From: Nocardia vulneris
GTDB lineage: Bacteria; Actinomycetota; Actinomycetes; Mycobacteriales; Mycobacteriaceae
DNA length: 64,000 nt
Assembly: GCF_001613425.1 (NCBI RefSeq)
Contig: NZ_BDCI01000018.1
Span: 1 to 64,000 of the forward strand
Direction of reading: 5' to 3'
Position 1 is the first letter of the stretch. Each line of letters opens with the position of its first letter. A model generated the notes under the pieces. That model searched no databases and was not told the DNA's origin. It saw only the letters and a program-made list of their open reading frames with translations. The translations under genes were made by a program, and so were the position numbers. Below, in pieces: positions 1 through 8,465 of the stretch.

Positions 1-435
1 GGCCAGACCCTCAGCGCCCGCGCCAGCCACCACGTCATCGGCGGCACCGGTCAAAACTGCACCGCCTGCAGCGGCGACTGCTTCCGACCCCAGCGCGCTT
101 GGCCCGGACGGCGAAACATCCTTGTCCCCCAAGGCATTACGGGTTATGTCGGCCGCCGCGTATTCGCCCTGACCCAGGTCTGGGGCTGTCGCGCCCGTGC
201 CACCAGCAGTCGGGAACTTCTCTCCGTCGGGCGCGAACTGCGCTGCGCTCTGCGGCGAATCGCCCGACTGCTGTGCAAGACCTAGATCTGTCTCGGTAGG
301 CGACGCGGGCGGCACCTGGTGGTTCGCGGCGTCGGGCCGCAGGTCGTAGTTGTCGCGGACAGGGCCTCGGGGCACCGCGCGGATCACCTCCTCGGTGCGT
401 GCGGAAGCCACGCTCCGGTCATCGTCGAAATCCAC
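1..435 (-). CDS. Hypothetical Ala/Gly-rich protein, N-terminal part (runs off the left edge)
   Basis: An uninterrupted minus-strand frame of 145 codons runs from a GTG at 433-435 to the window edge, so the C-terminus is missing. The start is supported by a strong ribosome binding site (AGGAGGTG, complement of 443-450) seven bases upstream. The protein begins with an acidic stretch (DFDDDRS) and the segment TEEVIRAVPRGP, then becomes rich in Ala, Gly, Pro and Ser with no recognisable domain in the visible part. I do not recognise the family. The Ala/Gly-rich composition and lack of hydrophobic segments suggest a largely disordered N-terminal region. No function is proposed. Confidence 0.6.
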   Translation of the reverse strand, partial: MDFDDDRSVASARTEEVIRAVPRGPVRDNYDLRPDAANHQVPPASPTETDLGLAQQSGDSPQSAAQFAPDGEKFPTAGGTGATAPDLGQGEYAAADITRNALGDKDVSPSGPSALGSEAVAAAGGAVLTGAADDVVAGAGAEGLA

Positions 436-753
436 CAGGCGGCACCTCCTGTCGCGCTGGGCACTCTAGTCGCCACCGCACGATTCCTCGACGACCACCC
501 CGGCCCGCGCGCCAACTCCCCGCCCATCCACCCCCGAAACCGGGTGCGAACCGCACGGAACTCTGCCGTAAGCACGCCGGCCGCCCCAGCTGGCAAGCCG
601 ACGCCGGCAGTTCACTGAGGACCGCGGCGACCATCCGCCCAGCATCAGGCACGCCCCACACTGCGCGGGGAGACCCGCTCCTTGCCACCCTCCTCAGGCC
701 CGGCTCACCCGAACCGGCAGCGACCCGCTGATACCACCGACATGCGCACAACC
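436..753. other. Intergenic stretch without a supportable gene
   Basis: This lies between the 3' end of the YfhO-like gene and the start of the left-edge gene, both on the minus strand. It should carry the promoter of the left-edge gene. Short open frames here have proline/arginine-rich translations typical of shadow frames. No clear hairpin or operator was seen. Confidence 0.5.
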
Positions 754-2991
754 TCACACCGCAGCGAGGTCGCGTTCGGGGGACGGTTCGGCGAGTTCTT
801 CGGGGCGGCGGCGGGTGTACAGCCACTGGAGTATGCCGGCGCCGACGAGGCCGAGGGCGATGGCGGCGGCGCCGATTTGCCAGCCGGGGGGTCGCCAGGT
901 CAGTTCGAGGTCGCCGTTTTTGGTGCCGGCCGGGATGTCTACGGCGAGGAAGGTTTTGGCGACGAGGTGGGTGGGGAGGTCTTTGCCGTCGAGGGTGGCG
1001 TGGTAGCCGGGCCAGCCGAGGCGGGCGAGGACGACCTGGCCGCCGGTGTCGGAGCTGACCCGTACCTTGCTGGTGCGGTCGGATTCGGCGACCGAGGTGG
1101 CGGTGACGCCGAGAGCGGCCGCGACGCGCCCGTTGCGGGTGGAGAGCAAGCCGTCGACGCGTTCCAGCACGGAGATGTACTGCTCGTGGCCGGGGTAGTC
1201 GACCCATTTCCAGCCGGGCGGCGCGGGCTGGTTGCGGGCGTCGGGGTACATCGCGCGTTGCAGCACGACCCGGTCGACCTTCATGAGGTCGACGATGGTG
1301 CGTCCGGTGCCGGGTTCGATGTCGAACGCACGCCGGAAGGCATCGGGGCACACGCTGGTGTCCCAGCGCATGCAGAGCAGCTCGCCGAACCAGTAGTGGC
1401 CGTTCGGCGTGTACCCGCTGACGTAGGTGAGTTCGAGATCTTTGGCGTAGTTGCCGAAGACGAGAGACCCGTAGGCGCCCTTCAGGTTTCGCTCGCCGGG
1501 CGTGATGGGTCCGCGATCGGCCAATTGCAGGGTGGTGCCGGTGAAGTCGGGGAACGCGGCTTTCATCGCGGAGCGGTTGGTCGGCAGGTTCCAGCCCATC
1601 GGGGTCGGCTGCGCGGCCCACACCTGGACGTAGGCGATGGGGAACACGGCGACGAGCGTGAGCGCGCAGGCGGCGACCGTGCCTTTGTTGCGTCCGAGCC
1701 AGACCACGGCCGCCCCGAGCGCGGTCACCGCGAGCACCGCGACCACATGCCCGCCCAGTTCGCGGGGGGCGGCAGAGAACGACCGCACGAACAGCAACCC
1801 GATCAGCACGCCCGCGGCGATACCGCGCCGCCGCCAGCCGTCGAAGGTGGCGTAGCGCCCGAGCAGCACGCACACCAGCACCAGCAGCCCGAGCGCCACC
1901 ATCGGCAGCACTCGCGCGGGCCAGCGCAGCGGGCCGATGGCGCCGGGTCCGGCGGTCCACATCAGTGCCATGATCGCGAACAACGCGATCGCGGTGAATT
2001 CCCGCCAGTTCTCCCGGGCTTTGCGCCAGTCGATGAAGGCCAGCGCCGGGATCAGGAACCACGCGATGTAGACGACCGGCATCGGCTGCACGTAACCCCA
2101 CCAGGAGTTGTAGGCGGGCAGCGTGCTGGGCAGGCTGGCGTTCAGCGATTCGGACCAGGGCACGGTGAGGAACTGGTCGTTGTTGATCTGAGCGGTACCG
2201 CGCCAGGTCACCTTGGCCGAGAGCATGCTCGGCAGGTAAGTGGCCAGCCCGACCAGTGCCGCGCAGCCGGCGGTGGCGAGCAGCCACAGCGACGGACGCC
2301 ATTTGCGTTGGTAGACAACCTCACCGACGGCGACCGCGCCGATCATCAGCCCGGCTTCCACGGCCGGGAAGATGTACTGCACCGAGATCGCCAGGTACAG
2401 GAACACGAAAGTGGGGATCGGCCCGCTGGATCCGGACCGACCGCTGCCGCCGAGCCCGCGCGCGTAGCGGACCCCGGACGCCCACGCGTGCGTCAGCCAC
2501 GCCGTGCCGACGAACGCGGTGTACCAACTGGCTTCGTCGAAGAACAGCAGCCAGCCGGTGAACGGCATGGTGACGCCGGCGACCGCCGCCCACGGGGCTT
2601 TCGCGCCGTAGGCGAGGCAGATCCGGTACACGCCGAGGCCGAGCACGATCGCGAAGAGCAGTTTCACCACGGTGGCGTAGAGCGCGACGTTGTCCACCGA
2701 GGGCGCGATCAGATCGATCAGCAGCTGCGGCGGATTCAGCAGGCCCGCCTCTTCGATGGTGTAGTTGCCCGCCATCCAGTGTTCGGGGACCAGCATGGGA
2801 AATTGCCCGTCGCGCAGGCGATTTCCTAGCATCACCCACAGCGGGGCGTACTGCGACTCGGTGTCGTCGGTGTAGAAGTGCCGGACGTTGGCCAGCAGGA
2901 CGGCGCCGTATCCGGCGATCACGCCGAGTGCGGTTATCAGACCCCACTTGTACACGTCCCGCCGGGCGAGCGCGCTGCTGCTTTCCACCAC
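754..2991 (-). CDS. YfhO-like multi-spanning membrane protein (putative polyprenyl-phosphate-sugar-dependent glycosyltransferase), copy 2
   Basis: A 745-residue protein with about a dozen hydrophobic segments and a C-terminal extracytoplasmic beta-rich region ending in one more membrane segment. The N-terminal signature FYTDDTESQYAPLW, followed by GLLNPPQLLIDLIAPS, resembles the YfhO (GT-C-like) family. In Firmicutes, YfhO proteins move sugars from a polyprenyl phosphate carrier, charged by a GtrB/CsbB-type GT2 enzyme, onto wall polymers outside the cell. It is a clear tandem paralogue of the gene at 3013-5322, 21 bases upstream on the same strand. The GTG at 2991 is preferred because the sequence around it aligns base for base with the start of the paralogue. 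The sugar and acceptor are unknown. Family assignment is fairly sure; activity is inferred. Confidence 0.8.
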   Translation of the reverse strand: MVESSSALARRDVYKWGLITALGVIAGYGAVLLANVRHFYTDDTESQYAPLWVMLGNRLRDGQFPMLVPEHWMAGNYTIEEAGLLNPPQLLIDLIAPSVDNVALYATVVKLLFAIVLGLGVYRICLAYGAKAPWAAVAGVTMPFTGWLLFFDEASWYTAFVGTAWLTHAWASGVRYARGLGGSGRSGSSGPIPTFVFLYLAISVQYIFPAVEAGLMIGAVAVGEVVYQRKWRPSLWLLATAGCAALVGLATYLPSMLSAKVTWRGTAQINNDQFLTVPWSESLNASLPSTLPAYNSWWGYVQPMPVVYIAWFLIPALAFIDWRKARENWREFTAIALFAIMALMWTAGPGAIGPLRWPARVLPMVALGLLVLVCVLLGRYATFDGWRRRGIAAGVLIGLLFVRSFSAAPRELGGHVVAVLAVTALGAAVVWLGRNKGTVAACALTLVAVFPIAYVQVWAAQPTPMGWNLPTNRSAMKAAFPDFTGTTLQLADRGPITPGERNLKGAYGSLVFGNYAKDLELTYVSGYTPNGHYWFGELLCMRWDTSVCPDAFRRAFDIEPGTGRTIVDLMKVDRVVLQRAMYPDARNQPAPPGWKWVDYPGHEQYISVLERVDGLLSTRNGRVAAALGVTATSVAESDRTSKVRVSSDTGGQVVLARLGWPGYHATLDGKDLPTHLVAKTFLAVDIPAGTKNGDLELTWRPPGWQIGAAAIALGLVGAGILQWLYTRRRPEELAEPSPERDLAAV

Positions 2992-3006
2992 GAGTCCCAG
3001 ACCCTA
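2992..3006 (-). promoter_or_regulatory. Putative -10 element of a leaderless promoter for the downstream YfhO-like gene
   Basis: TAGGGT (complement of 3001-3006) lies nine bases before the GTG at 2991. The same element with the same spacing precedes the paralogue at 5322, and no Shine-Dalgarno sequence fits either start. This suggests transcription starting at or next to the start codon. The second gene could therefore be transcribed on its own. Confidence 0.4.
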
Positions 3007-3012
3007 CAGGCA

Positions 3013-5322
3013 TCACACCGCGGCGGGCTGCTCCCCTGTCCGTCGCCGCGAGCGCACGTACAGCCACTGCAGCACACCGGTGCCGACGATACCGGCGGCC
3101 AGCGCGGCGATGCCGATCTTCCAGCCCGGCGGACGCCAGGTCAGCACCAGTTCGGCGTTCTGGGTGCCCGCGGGAAGGTCTACGGCGACAAACGATTTCG
3201 CCACGGTGGTGATCGGAATCTGTTTGCCGTCCAGCGTCACGCGATAGCCGGGCCAGCCCAGGCGCGCGAACACCACCTTGCCGCCCGCGGGCGCGCTCAC
3301 CCGGACCCGGCTGGTGGTGTCGGTCTCCGAGATCGACGTCGCCGTCGCGTTCTTGGTGGCCGAGACCCGTCCGTTCACCGTCGAGATCGGCCCGTCGACG
3401 CGTTCGAGCACCGAGATGAACTGCTCGTGTCCCGGGTAGTCCACCCACTTCCAGCCGTCCGGTGCGGGCTGATTGCGCGCGTCCGGGAACAGTGCCCGCT
3501 GCAACACCACCCGGTCGATCTTCATCAGGTCGGCGAGGTTGCGCCCGGTGGTCGGTTCGGGGGCGAACATGCGCCGGAACGCGTCCGGGCACACGCTGCT
3601 GTCCCAGCGCATGCACAGCAGCTCACCGAAATAGAAGTGGCCGGTCGGGGTGTAGCCGTTGACGTAGCTCAGGTCCAGTGACTTGGCGTAGTTACCGAAA
3701 ACCAGGGAACCGTAGGCACCTTCGAGGCTCTTGTCCCCCGGCTGCACCAAACCGCGCTCGGCGAGCTGGAGGGTGGTGCCGGGGAAATCCGGGAAGGCGG
3801 CCTGGGCCTCGGAGCGGTTGGTCGGCAGGTTCCACGTCATCGGCGTCGGCTGCGCGGCGTTCACCTGCAGGTAGGCGATGGGGAACATCGCGACGATCGC
3901 CAGCGCGCAGGCCATGGCCGTGCCCTTGGTCCGATCCAGCCAGAGCACGCCGGCACCGAGCACGACCACCGCCGCGACCGCGAGCACATGCCAGCCGACC
4001 TGATGCGGATCGGCGGAGAAGGTCCGCACGAACAGCAGGAAGATCAGCACGCCCGCGGCGATCGTCCGGTGCTTCAGATCCCGCGTGGTCGCATAGCGCC
4101 CGAGCAGCACGCACACCAGCACCAGCAGCCCGATGGCCAGCATCGGCAGCACCCGCACCGGCCAGCGCAGCGGACCGATGGATCCCGGCCCGGCCGCCCA
4201 CATCAGCATCACGACCGCGAAGAACGCGACGCCGGTGAGCTCCCGCCAGGCTTGCCGGGCTCGCTGCCAGTCGATGAACGCCAGCGCCGGAATCAGGAAC
4301 CAGGCGATGTAGGTGACCGGCATCGGCTGCACATAGCCCCACCACGAGGTGAAGGCCGGCATCGAACTCGGCAGGCTGGCGTTGAGCGACTCCGACCACG
4401 GCACGGTCAGGAACTGGTCGTTGTTGATCTCCATGGTGCCGCGCCAGGTGACCTTGGCCGAGAGCATGCTCGGCAGGAAGGTCAGCAGCCCGGCCAGTCC
4501 GGCACAGCCGCCGACGATCGCCAGCCGCAGCACGGGCAGCCATTTCCGTTGGTACACAAGCTCGCCCACCGCGACCGCGAGCAGCATCAGCGCCGCCTCG
4601 ACCGCCGGGAAGATGTACTGGGTGGAGATCGTCAGATAGAGATAGACGAACACCGGGATCGGCCCGCCCTGCCCGCGGGTGTAGCGCACCGAGGACGCCC
4701 AGGCGTGCACCAGCCAGGCCGTGCCGGTGAGCGCGGTCATCCAGCTGGCCTCGTCGAAGAACAGGAAGAAGCCCGAGAGCGGGAACGCGATGCCCGCCAC
4801 CGCCGACCAGGCGGGCCGGCCGCCGTAGGCCAGGCAGATCCGGTAGACGCCGAGCGCGGAGATGATCGCGAAGATCAGTTTCACGACGGTGGCGTAGAGC
4901 GCCATATTGTCCACCGACGGCGCGATCAGATCGATCAGCAACTGCGGCGGGTTGAACAGACCCGCGTCGTCCATCGTGTTGTTGCCCGACATCCACCGCT
5001 CGGGCACCAGCACCGGGAAGGTGCCGTCGCGTAACGCGCGCCCGAGCCCGATCCACAGTCCGGTGTACTGGGATTCGGTGTCGTCGGTATAGAAGTGCCT
5101 GGCGTTGGCGAGCAACACCGCGACATAGCCGAGGATCACGCCGGCGACCGTGCTCGCGCCCCAGCGGTACACCTCGCGACGAGCGGAACGATCGTCTGCC
5201 GCGGGCTCGGGTGCCGACGCGGCCGCGTCCGATCCGGCAGGCGCAGGCGGCTCGGCAGAAGTAGCCGTGTTGACCTCGGCGGACCCGGGGAGCACCACCC
5301 TCGACACTGCGCTTTCCGTCAC
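3013..5322 (-). CDS. YfhO-like multi-spanning membrane protein (putative polyprenyl-phosphate-sugar-dependent glycosyltransferase), copy 1
   Basis: A 769-residue paralogue of the protein at 754-2991, sharing the FYTDDTESQY motif, the NPPQLLIDLIAPSVDN segment, the many membrane spans and the C-terminal exported region. Before the first span it has an extra Ala/Pro/Glu-rich cytoplasmic tail of about 50 residues. An in-frame TTG lies slightly upstream at 5331, but the GTG at 5322 is chosen because it aligns with the start of the paralogue. It diverges from the GT2 glycosyltransferase at 5503. That pairing (GtrB-type charging enzyme plus YfhO-type transferase) is the known arrangement for three-component envelope glycosylation. 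Two transferases behind one charging enzyme suggests two acceptors or two linkages, which is inference. Confidence 0.8.
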   Translation of the reverse strand: MTESAVSRVVLPGSAEVNTATSAEPPAPAGSDAAASAPEPAADDRSARREVYRWGASTVAGVILGYVAVLLANARHFYTDDTESQYTGLWIGLGRALRDGTFPVLVPERWMSGNNTMDDAGLFNPPQLLIDLIAPSVDNMALYATVVKLIFAIISALGVYRICLAYGGRPAWSAVAGIAFPLSGFFLFFDEASWMTALTGTAWLVHAWASSVRYTRGQGGPIPVFVYLYLTISTQYIFPAVEAALMLLAVAVGELVYQRKWLPVLRLAIVGGCAGLAGLLTFLPSMLSAKVTWRGTMEINNDQFLTVPWSESLNASLPSSMPAFTSWWGYVQPMPVTYIAWFLIPALAFIDWQRARQAWRELTGVAFFAVVMLMWAAGPGSIGPLRWPVRVLPMLAIGLLVLVCVLLGRYATTRDLKHRTIAAGVLIFLLFVRTFSADPHQVGWHVLAVAAVVVLGAGVLWLDRTKGTAMACALAIVAMFPIAYLQVNAAQPTPMTWNLPTNRSEAQAAFPDFPGTTLQLAERGLVQPGDKSLEGAYGSLVFGNYAKSLDLSYVNGYTPTGHFYFGELLCMRWDSSVCPDAFRRMFAPEPTTGRNLADLMKIDRVVLQRALFPDARNQPAPDGWKWVDYPGHEQFISVLERVDGPISTVNGRVSATKNATATSISETDTTSRVRVSAPAGGKVVFARLGWPGYRVTLDGKQIPITTVAKSFVAVDLPAGTQNAELVLTWRPPGWKIGIAALAAGIVGTGVLQWLYVRSRRRTGEQPAAV

Positions 5323-5337
5323 GAGTTCCAAACCCTA
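5323..5337 (-). promoter_or_regulatory. Putative -10 element of a leaderless promoter for the first YfhO-like gene
   Basis: TAGGGT (complement of 5332-5337) lies nine bases before the GTG at 5322, in a block nearly identical to the one before the paralogue. No Shine-Dalgarno sequence is present. Leaderless starts are common in actinomycetes. Confidence 0.4.
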
Positions 5338-5424
5338 CACAGCGGTGTGGCACTTGGCATCAGCCCGCCGCCGCGATGATGATGGGGGGATGTGCTGCCC
5401 CGGAATCGGAAACCCGCACCATGC

Positions 5425-5430
5425 TAGAGT
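5425..5430 (+). promoter_or_regulatory. Candidate -10 element for the glycosyltransferase operon
   Basis: TAGAGT at 5425-5430, in the 180-base divergent region between the YfhO-like genes and the GT2 gene, is the best -10 candidate on the plus strand. It would give a leader of roughly 65 bases before the ATG at 5503. No convincing -35 was seen. Confidence 0.25.
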
Positions 5431-5502
5431 TCTGGACGGCTCGGGCCCTGCTGTCCCGCGGGAGCTACCGGCACGCACCGTCATCGAAAGTCGATCAAGC
5501 TG

Positions 5503-6624
5503 ATGCCGATTCCGTCCAATCAGACGCCCCGTTCCGCCGTCGTACCGAACGGCCGGTCCGCCCGATCGCACGGCATCTCCGTCGTCGTGCCGATCTACCG
5601 GGGTGAGGACACCGTCGGCGAGTTGGTCGCCGAACTCCACGAACTCACCCGCCCCAGCACCACCGCGGGTGGGGTCACCTTCCAGATCGACGAGATCATC
5701 CTCGTGCACGACCACGGACCCGATCGCTCCGATGTGGTGCTGCAAGAACTCGAGCGGGCCTACCCCGAGGTGCGCACCATCTGGCTCAGCCGCAATTTCG
5801 GCCAGGACGCCGCGACCATCGCGGGCATGTCCGCGGCGAACGGCGACTGGATCGTCACCATGGACGAGGACGGCCAGCACGATCCGCGGTTCATCGGCAC
5901 CTTCCTCGATGCCGCGCTGACCGAACGCGCCGAACTGGTCTACTCCAAGCCGAGCAACACCCGCCCGCACGGCTTCCTGCGCAACCTCACCTCGCGCGGC
6001 GCGAAGCTGGTGCTGGCGACGCTGTTCGCGTTCCCCGACTCCACCCGGTTCGAGAGCTACCGGCTGATCCGTGGCGCCATCGGCCGTCAGCTCGCCGAGG
6101 TCGCGTCCAACGGGGTGTATCTCGATGTCGCGCTCACCTGGGTGGTCGGCAAGGTCGCGCAGGTGCCGGTGGTGCTGCGGGCCGAGGGCCGCGAGGAGTC
6201 CGGCTACAACTACCGCCGGCTGTTCTCGTTGTTCTGGAAGATGGTGCTGTGCAGCGGAACTCGCGGCCTGCGCCTGGTCAGCATGCTCGGCGTAACGCTG
6301 GCGCTCGGCGGCGGGCTGCTCGCCGCGTTCATCGTCTACGAGGCGCTCACCACCGACAACTGGGCGCCCGAGGGCTGGGCGTCGATGATCGTCGTGCTGC
6401 TGCTCGTGTCCGGCGCCATCCTGTTCTCGCTCGGGCTCATCGCCGAGTATCTCGGCGTGGCGCTGCACATTCTGGTCGGTAAACCGCTCTACCTGACCGT
6501 CGATTCACCGACACCGCGGCCGCAGGCACTACCCTCCGCAGTCGAGGACCCCGCCGCCGCGACCGCCGAACTGCGGACCTTGACCACCACTGCCAACAGG
6601 GGGAACGACCGGGTTGACCACTGA
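5503..6624 (+). CDS. GT2 family glycosyltransferase, DPM1/GtrB-like (polyprenyl-phosphate sugar synthase)
   Basis: 373 residues. A GT-A domain starts at ISVVVPIYRGEDTVGELV (about residues 25-42), contains RNFGQDAATIAGM, and has the metal/nucleotide motif MDEDGQHDP. The C-terminus has two hydrophobic segments (about 265-290 and 300-325), as in GtrB/ArnC/CsbB-type enzymes that transfer a sugar from a nucleotide donor to polyprenyl phosphate at the cytoplasmic membrane face. The downstream aminotransferase gene starts inside its 3' end, so the two are translationally coupled. With the divergent YfhO-like pair this makes a coherent system: build an amino sugar, load it on the lipid carrier, flip it, transfer it outside. 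The sugar is not determinable from sequence alone. Confidence 0.82.
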   Translation: MPIPSNQTPRSAVVPNGRSARSHGISVVVPIYRGEDTVGELVAELHELTRPSTTAGGVTFQIDEIILVHDHGPDRSDVVLQELERAYPEVRTIWLSRNFGQDAATIAGMSAANGDWIVTMDEDGQHDPRFIGTFLDAALTERAELVYSKPSNTRPHGFLRNLTSRGAKLVLATLFAFPDSTRFESYRLIRGAIGRQLAEVASNGVYLDVALTWVVGKVAQVPVVLRAEGREESGYNYRRLFSLFWKMVLCSGTRGLRLVSMLGVTLALGGGLLAAFIVYEALTTDNWAPEGWASMIVVLLLVSGAILFSLGLIAEYLGVALHILVGKPLYLTVDSPTPRPQALPSAVEDPAAATAELRTLTTTANRGNDRVDH

Positions 6625-7753
6625 CCGCATCATCTTCAGCCGCCCGTTCCGGGCCGAGCGCGAACTGGCCAATCTGGCGGCGGTGCTCGGCTCGGATCAC
6701 AGTCACGGCGACGGACCGTTCACCGCGTCGGCGACCGCGAAGCTGAAGACCATCACCGAGGCGCCGCACGCGCTGCTCACCACCTCGTGCACCTCCGCGC
6801 TGGAGATGGCGGGTCTGCTGCTGGAGCTGGGCCCGGACGACGAGGTCATCGTGCCGAGCTTCGCCTTCACCTCCACCGCGACCGCGATGGCCCTGCGCGG
6901 CGCGACCTGTGTGTTCGCCGATATCGATCCGGAGACCGGCAACATCGATCCGGAATCGGTGGCGGCCGCGCTCACCGACCGCACCAAGGCCGTCGTCGTC
7001 ATCCACTACGGCGGTGTCGCCGCGGACATGGAGCGGCTGCTCGAACTGTCCAACGCGCACGGCTTCGCCATCGTCGAGGACAACGCGCACGGGCTCGGCG
7101 GCCGCTGGCGCGGACGCGCGCTGGGCACCCTCGGCGCGCTCGGCACGCTCAGCTTCCACGACACCAAGAACGTGCACTGCGGTGAGGGCGGTGCGCTGCT
7201 GCTCACCGACGAGATCCTGATGGCGCGCGCGGAGATCATCCGGGAGAAGGGCACCGACCGCGCCCGCTTCCTGCGCGGCGCGGTGGACAAGTACTCCTGG
7301 CAGGACATCGGCTCGAGCTACCTGCCCAGCGAACTGAACGCCGCCGTGCTCGACGCGCAGCTCGACGAGTTCGCCACCATCCAGGCCGGACGGCACCGGG
7401 TGTGGGACGCCTACGCCGCCGCGCTGCCGGACTGGGCCGCCCGCAACGATGTTCGGCTGATGACCGTGCCCGGCGATCGCGAGCACACCGCGCACCTCTA
7501 CTACCTGCGCGTGCCCGACGAGGACCGCCGCGACGACCTGATCACCCATCTGCGCGGCCAGGGCATCGTGGCGCCGTTCCACTATGTGCCACTGGATTCC
7601 AGCCCGGCCGGGCTGAAACTCGGCCGCACCCCGCAGCCCTGCGTGCGCACCGCGCAGTTCTCCGGAACCGTTGTGCGCCTGCCGCTTTGGCCGGACCTCA
7701 CCGACGATCAGATCGGCCGCGTGGTCGCGGCGGTCACGGAGTTCATCGTCTAA
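6614..7753 (+). CDS. DegT/DnrJ/EryC1/StrS (RffA/WecE-like) sugar aminotransferase
   Basis: 379 residues, full length for a PLP-dependent nucleotide-sugar aminotransferase. Visible landmarks are VPSFAFTSTATAMALRGA, the aspartate region IVEDNAHGLGG, and the PLP lysine in SFHDTKNVHCGEGG, which closely matches the lysine motif of dTDP-4-amino-4,6-dideoxygalactose transaminase (RffA/WecE). The expected reaction is amination of a nucleotide 4-keto-6-deoxy sugar with glutamate. It starts at a TTG at 6614 that overlaps the glycosyltransferase stop by 11 bases, with an AGGGGGA ribosome binding site upstream. Its last four bases overlap the end of the convergent methyltransferase. It probably supplies the amino sugar used by the upstream glycosyltransferase; the exact product is uncertain. 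Confidence 0.85.
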   Translation: MTTDRIIFSRPFRAERELANLAAVLGSDHSHGDGPFTASATAKLKTITEAPHALLTTSCTSALEMAGLLLELGPDDEVIVPSFAFTSTATAMALRGATCVFADIDPETGNIDPESVAAALTDRTKAVVVIHYGGVAADMERLLELSNAHGFAIVEDNAHGLGGRWRGRALGTLGALGTLSFHDTKNVHCGEGGALLLTDEILMARAEIIREKGTDRARFLRGAVDKYSWQDIGSSYLPSELNAAVLDAQLDEFATIQAGRHRVWDAYAAALPDWAARNDVRLMTVPGDREHTAHLYYLRVPDEDRRDDLITHLRGQGIVAPFHYVPLDSSPAGLKLGRTPQPCVRTAQFSGTVVRLPLWPDLTDDQIGRVVAAVTEFIV

Positions 7754-8349
7754 GCGTCGAGGACGTAGAGCTTTTCGCGGCCGCCCGCGATGAGTGACTG
7801 CCGGTCGATGCGGGCCGCGTAGCGCCGGAAGAACTCGTCCAGCGTCGCCTCGGTGAAGCGGTGTGCCTGTGCGCCGTCGCCGGCATCGGTGAAACGCTGG
7901 CCGAGCAGCGCGAGCACCCGGTTGTCGCTGCTGGCCAGATTGCGCACGGGTTCGGCGATGATGACCTGTTTGCGCGCCGCGGCCAGCATCCGGTCCAGCA
8001 CCGGCGCGGGATCGGGCAGGAAGTGATAGAGGCTGGCCTGCATCAGCACATAGTCCGCCGCAGGCAGCGGTGTGTCGGAATTCAGATTCCAGACTCGCCC
8101 CTGCCCGCCCGCCGCGGTGAGCTTCGCGACGAAGCCGTCGTTGCGATCCAATCCCGTGTAGTCGACCGACTTCTGCCGCAGATACCGGGTGTACAGGGTC
8201 GCCGGACCGCAGCACAGATCGACCACGCTCGCGCCCGCCGGCACCAGCGCCTCGACGGCGCGGTACCGGGCCGCGTAGTGCCGGCCGTACAGCGCACGCA
8301 TCAGCAGCTCGTAGACGGTGGCGTTGCGGTAGATCAGGCTCGATCGCAC
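7750..8349 (-). CDS. Class I SAM-dependent methyltransferase
   Basis: 199 residues. The SAM-binding motif I is VVDLCCGPATLY, followed by YTGLDRN (motif II region) and VIIAEPVRNLASSDN near motif III/IV. The GTG at 8349 is chosen because the conserved fold begins just after it and AGGGG lies upstream; longer readings add a low-quality N-terminus. The stop (7750-7752) overlaps the stop of the convergent aminotransferase. Position next to the sugar aminotransferase suggests a role in decorating the same glycan, but the substrate cannot be read from the sequence and a small-molecule substrate unrelated to the locus is possible. Confidence 0.75.
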   Translation of the reverse strand: MRSSLIYRNATVYELLMRALYGRHYAARYRAVEALVPAGASVVDLCCGPATLYTRYLRQKSVDYTGLDRNDGFVAKLTAAGGQGRVWNLNSDTPLPAADYVLMQASLYHFLPDPAPVLDRMLAAARKQVIIAEPVRNLASSDNRVLALLGQRFTDAGDGAQAHRFTEATLDEFFRRYAARIDRQSLIAGGREKLYVLDA

Positions 8350-8411
8350 CAAATACCCCTGTGAACAGAATCGGACAGCAACGTCAGCGTGGGATGCTAC
8401 GGCGCGCGGCC

Positions 8412-8433
8412 GCCGCCCGCACATGCGGGCGGC
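8412..8433 (-). terminator. GC-rich hairpin after the acyl-CoA synthetase-like gene
   Basis: Ten-base perfect arms GCCGCCCGCA / TGCGGGCGGC with a two-base centre, 30 bases after the stop of the large minus-strand gene. There is no U-tract, as is common in high-GC actinomycetes. Confidence 0.5.
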
Positions 8434-8465
8434 TCGAGCCGGTGAATTCGGCGGCGCGCGAACGG

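Noticed and set aside
682-2829. Very long plus-strand open frame opposite the YfhO-like gene
   Set aside because: Its translation is Gly/Asp/Glu/Arg-rich without motifs, and the opposite strand encodes a clear membrane protein. Long antisense frames are expected at this GC content.
3988-5034. Plus-strand open frame opposite the first YfhO-like gene
   Set aside because: His/Gln/Arg-rich shadow translation with no start context; the minus strand is clearly coding.
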